Part shown: positions 20,292-21,639 of the stretch, one piece after another
Position numbering within the stretch: position 1 is the first letter of the stretch
Layout of the letters: each line of letters starts with the position of its first letter
DNA from: a virus
Reading direction: 5' to 3' (one strand)
DNA: 21,639 nt
Virus record (IMG/VR): IMGVR_UViG_3300002161_000040
Coordinates: 1-21,639 of that record
Notes under the pieces: model-generated
Seen by the model: only the letters and a program-made list of their open reading frames with translations
The model's database searches: none
Told to the model about the DNA's origin: nothing
Program-made: the position numbers and the translations under genes

Positions 20292-21272
20292 TCATTTCAA
20301 TAAAAGTTCAATTGCAGAAGCCGCGTCATCGACACGGCCAGTTTTTGCAAGACGCTGCTTTGCTCGCGTACTCTCAGTTGTTGTCGAAACCCGACCAGCT
20401 GCACCAGGCTTGGCTGTTCGTGGGCCATTGTTCACCACAGGCTTAATGCCTTGGCGTTTACTTACCATCTGGTCAAACAGTGCTGCTTTACGCAGCAACA
20501 AGACCAGTCGGTGGTCGTAAACGCTCTTCAAATCTTCATCGGTAAAGCCTGCTGCCTTCGCAGACTCAATCACCAGCGCCTTTTCGGCCTTTGCCTTCTT
20601 GGGGTCTTTCCAATCAGGTAAGGCTGCCAATAGAGCTTCTTGCTGGCTGGCAAGTTGGGCTTCCATGGCGCGCTGCTGTTCATACTGGGACACTTGAGAA
20701 AGTCGTTGCTGTTCGGACTGAATAGCACCTAATTTCTCTTGTCTCTCCCGCATGACTTCCTTTTGCCTCACCCACTCGATAGGGTCCTCATGATAGAGGC
20801 GCTCCAAATCGACTTGAGGCTCTGAAGACTGAAGTTGGGCTTGCAATGCTCCCAACAATTGAGCATATTGCTCACGCTCGGCTCGGACTGCATAGGTCTC
20901 TTGCTCGACTTGCTTTCGCACTTCGGCAATCTGCTGCGTTTTCCGAGTGTAGTCCTGAGTCCTGGAGTAGCCCTTTTGGAGTTCGTCTAGCGTGACAGAA
21001 ACTTCCTTGCCGTCAACTTTGACAGTGAAAGTCTGTGGCTGTTCGCCCTCTTCGGTCTCTTCCTCTTCTCCTGACTGTTCCTCTGGGGTCTCTTCGTCTG
21101 GCGCGTCTTCCACACCAGACTCATCCTCCTCAGAAGCCGCTGCCTCTAAGTCCTCTTCAGACTCTTCGGCTGGCTGCGTCTCGTCAAGTTCTGCTTGTCC
21201 CTTTTGGGGGGCTAACATTGCCGAGATAGCACTGGTCGCATCGACCATATTCATTGCTTGTATTTCTGCCAT
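20292..21272 (-). CDS. Capsid scaffold / assembly protein (326 aa)
   Basis: A strongly acidic N-terminal third (ELDETQPAEESEEDLEAAASEEDESGVEDAPDEETPEEQSGEEEETEEGEQ) precedes TFTVKVDGKEVSVTLDELQKGYSRTQDYTRKTQ (81-113), a motif common to phage scaffold/assembly proteins. A long Glu/Gln/Arg coiled coil follows (~115-225) and a Lys/Arg-rich C-terminus, which is the usual coat-binding end of scaffolds. It lies immediately upstream of the major capsid gene, 7 nt away, where scaffolds belong. No protease motif was seen. No strong SD is visible before the ATG at 21272, and the gap to the upstream gene is 14 nt. Confidence 0.82.
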   Translation of the reverse strand: MAEIQAMNMVDATSAISAMLAPQKGQAELDETQPAEESEEDLEAAASEEDESGVEDAPDEETPEEQSGEEEETEEGEQPQTFTVKVDGKEVSVTLDELQKGYSRTQDYTRKTQQIAEVRKQVEQETYAVRAEREQYAQLLGALQAQLQSSEPQVDLERLYHEDPIEWVRQKEVMRERQEKLGAIQSEQQRLSQVSQYEQQRAMEAQLASQQEALLAALPDWKDPKKAKAEKALVIESAKAAGFTDEDLKSVYDHRLVLLLRKAALFDQMVSKRQGIKPVVNNGPRTAKPGAAGRVSTTTESTRAKQRLAKTGRVDDAASAIELLLK

Positions 21273-21286
21273 AGTAATTTCTTAAA

Positions 21287-21544
21287 TTAAGGTTTCTGTG
21301 ATTTGCTGATAGCGTTCTGTGCAATTTTCCCGTTGTCCATTATCTTGATCAACTCTTGCCGCAGGCCGTCAATGGCCTGCAACATACACCACGCTGTCTC
21401 GCGCCTCCCAGACTCTTCGGGTTTCGATGAACGAAATGCCCAAAGTTGGTCGCCTTCTAATTTCGCAATTGCTGCATTGAGGGTTTCATCCTCCAGCAGC
21501 TGCTTGGCCTTTCGGCCTTTGTTTACCAGGTCTTCGTTTGTCAC
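21287..21544 (-). CDS. Small conserved-looking head-region protein, GTG start (85 aa)
   Basis: A helical protein: LVNKGRKAKQLLEDETLNAAIAKLEGDQLWAFRSSKPEESGRRETAWCMLQAIDGLRQELIKIMDNGKIAQNAI. The pattern 'L-L-x-x-E-x-L-x-x-A, W-x-x-S-x-x-x-x-x-x-x-R-E-x-x-W/H, L-x-x-x-x-x-L-x-x-I-x-x-x-G-x-I' resembles a family I recall between portal and scaffold genes. Its function is unknown. The start GTG (21544) comes directly after the TAA of the portal-end frame. AAGGA lies about 12 nt upstream, so the SD is distant, and translational coupling to the upstream gene is likely. Confidence 0.65.
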   Translation of the reverse strand: MTNEDLVNKGRKAKQLLEDETLNAAIAKLEGDQLWAFRSSKPEESGRRETAWCMLQAIDGLRQELIKIMDNGKIAQNAISKSQKP

Positions 21545-21639
21545 TTACTGTGCCATTCCTTGAAAGGTTGATGGGGGCATCATCTCAGGCGCTGGTGGCT
21601 GCGGCTGGGACACAAACTGTGCCGCCTGCTGCTGGGCCA
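21545..21639 (-). CDS. C-terminal end of a probable portal protein (5' partial)
   Basis: The minus-strand frame is open from the window edge to TAA (21547-21545). It encodes AQQQAAQFVSQPQPPAPEMM and then PPSTFQGMAQ. A Gln/Pro-rich tail is common at the end of podovirus portal proteins, and the place directly upstream of the small protein, scaffold and capsid fits a portal. Nothing else of the protein is in the window, so the call rests on gene order. Confidence 0.55.
   Translation of the reverse strand, partial: AQQQAAQFVSQPQPPAPEMMPPSTFQGMAQ

Overview
The window is a late (virion and lysis) region of a tailed bacteriophage genome, most likely a podovirus-like phage of a Gram-negative bacterium. 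The Gram-negative host is inferred from an i-spanin with an o-spanin lipoprotein nested inside it and from a GH19 endolysin. Podovirus-like morphology is inferred from a P22 gp10-like (phage stabilisation) tail protein, an adaptor-type protein and a run of large Ala/Gln/Gly-rich putative ejection proteins, with no tape measure, sheath or tube gene. The capsid and adaptor proteins look like the phiSU10-type families. No integrase, repressor, tRNA or CRISPR is visible. The host cannot be named from the sequence; an aquatic proteobacterium is only a guess from the style of the accessory genes.

Almost everything is on the minus strand, so transcription runs from high to low coordinates. In that order: the C-terminal end of a probable portal protein (21545-21639), a small conserved protein, an acidic coiled-coil scaffold and the major capsid protein. 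An intrinsic terminator (19278-19307) follows the capsid gene directly. Then come a small conserved protein, a glycosyltransferase, an adaptor/tail-completion protein and the fibre block: a Gp80-like protein, a protein with exact 20-residue and 10-residue repeats, a fibre with a phage-type N-terminal anchor, a DUF1566/C-type-lectin-like putative tip protein and a possible fibre-associated protein.

The middle (11.6-14.5 kb) is accessory. A sulfotransferase overlaps by 4 nt an APS-kinase-like protein fused to an adenylyl/cytidylyltransferase-like domain, which together form a possible phage sulfation module. A string of very small membrane or lipoprotein genes follows, several coupled by ATGA/GTGA overlaps; two of these (30 and 39 codons) are easy to miss. 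Next are a two-TM protein (holin candidate), Rz/Rz1 spanins, the GH19 endolysin, a HExxH metallopeptidase, an HTH-metallophosphoesterase and a TTG-start small membrane protein.

The low-coordinate end holds a C1q/jelly-roll-like protein, the P22 gp10-like protein, a GNAT-like protein and five proteins (0.2-6.1 kb) that probably belong to the DNA-ejection apparatus. At position 195/196 the minus-strand block meets, with no gap, the C-terminal end of a plus-strand gene whose last codons contain a terminator-like hairpin.

Coding density is extreme: genes mostly abut or overlap, and no stretch of 300 bases lacks a gene. The longest non-coding gaps are about 47 nt (19275-19321, terminator) and 35 nt (10103-10137, SD and AT-rich sequence).
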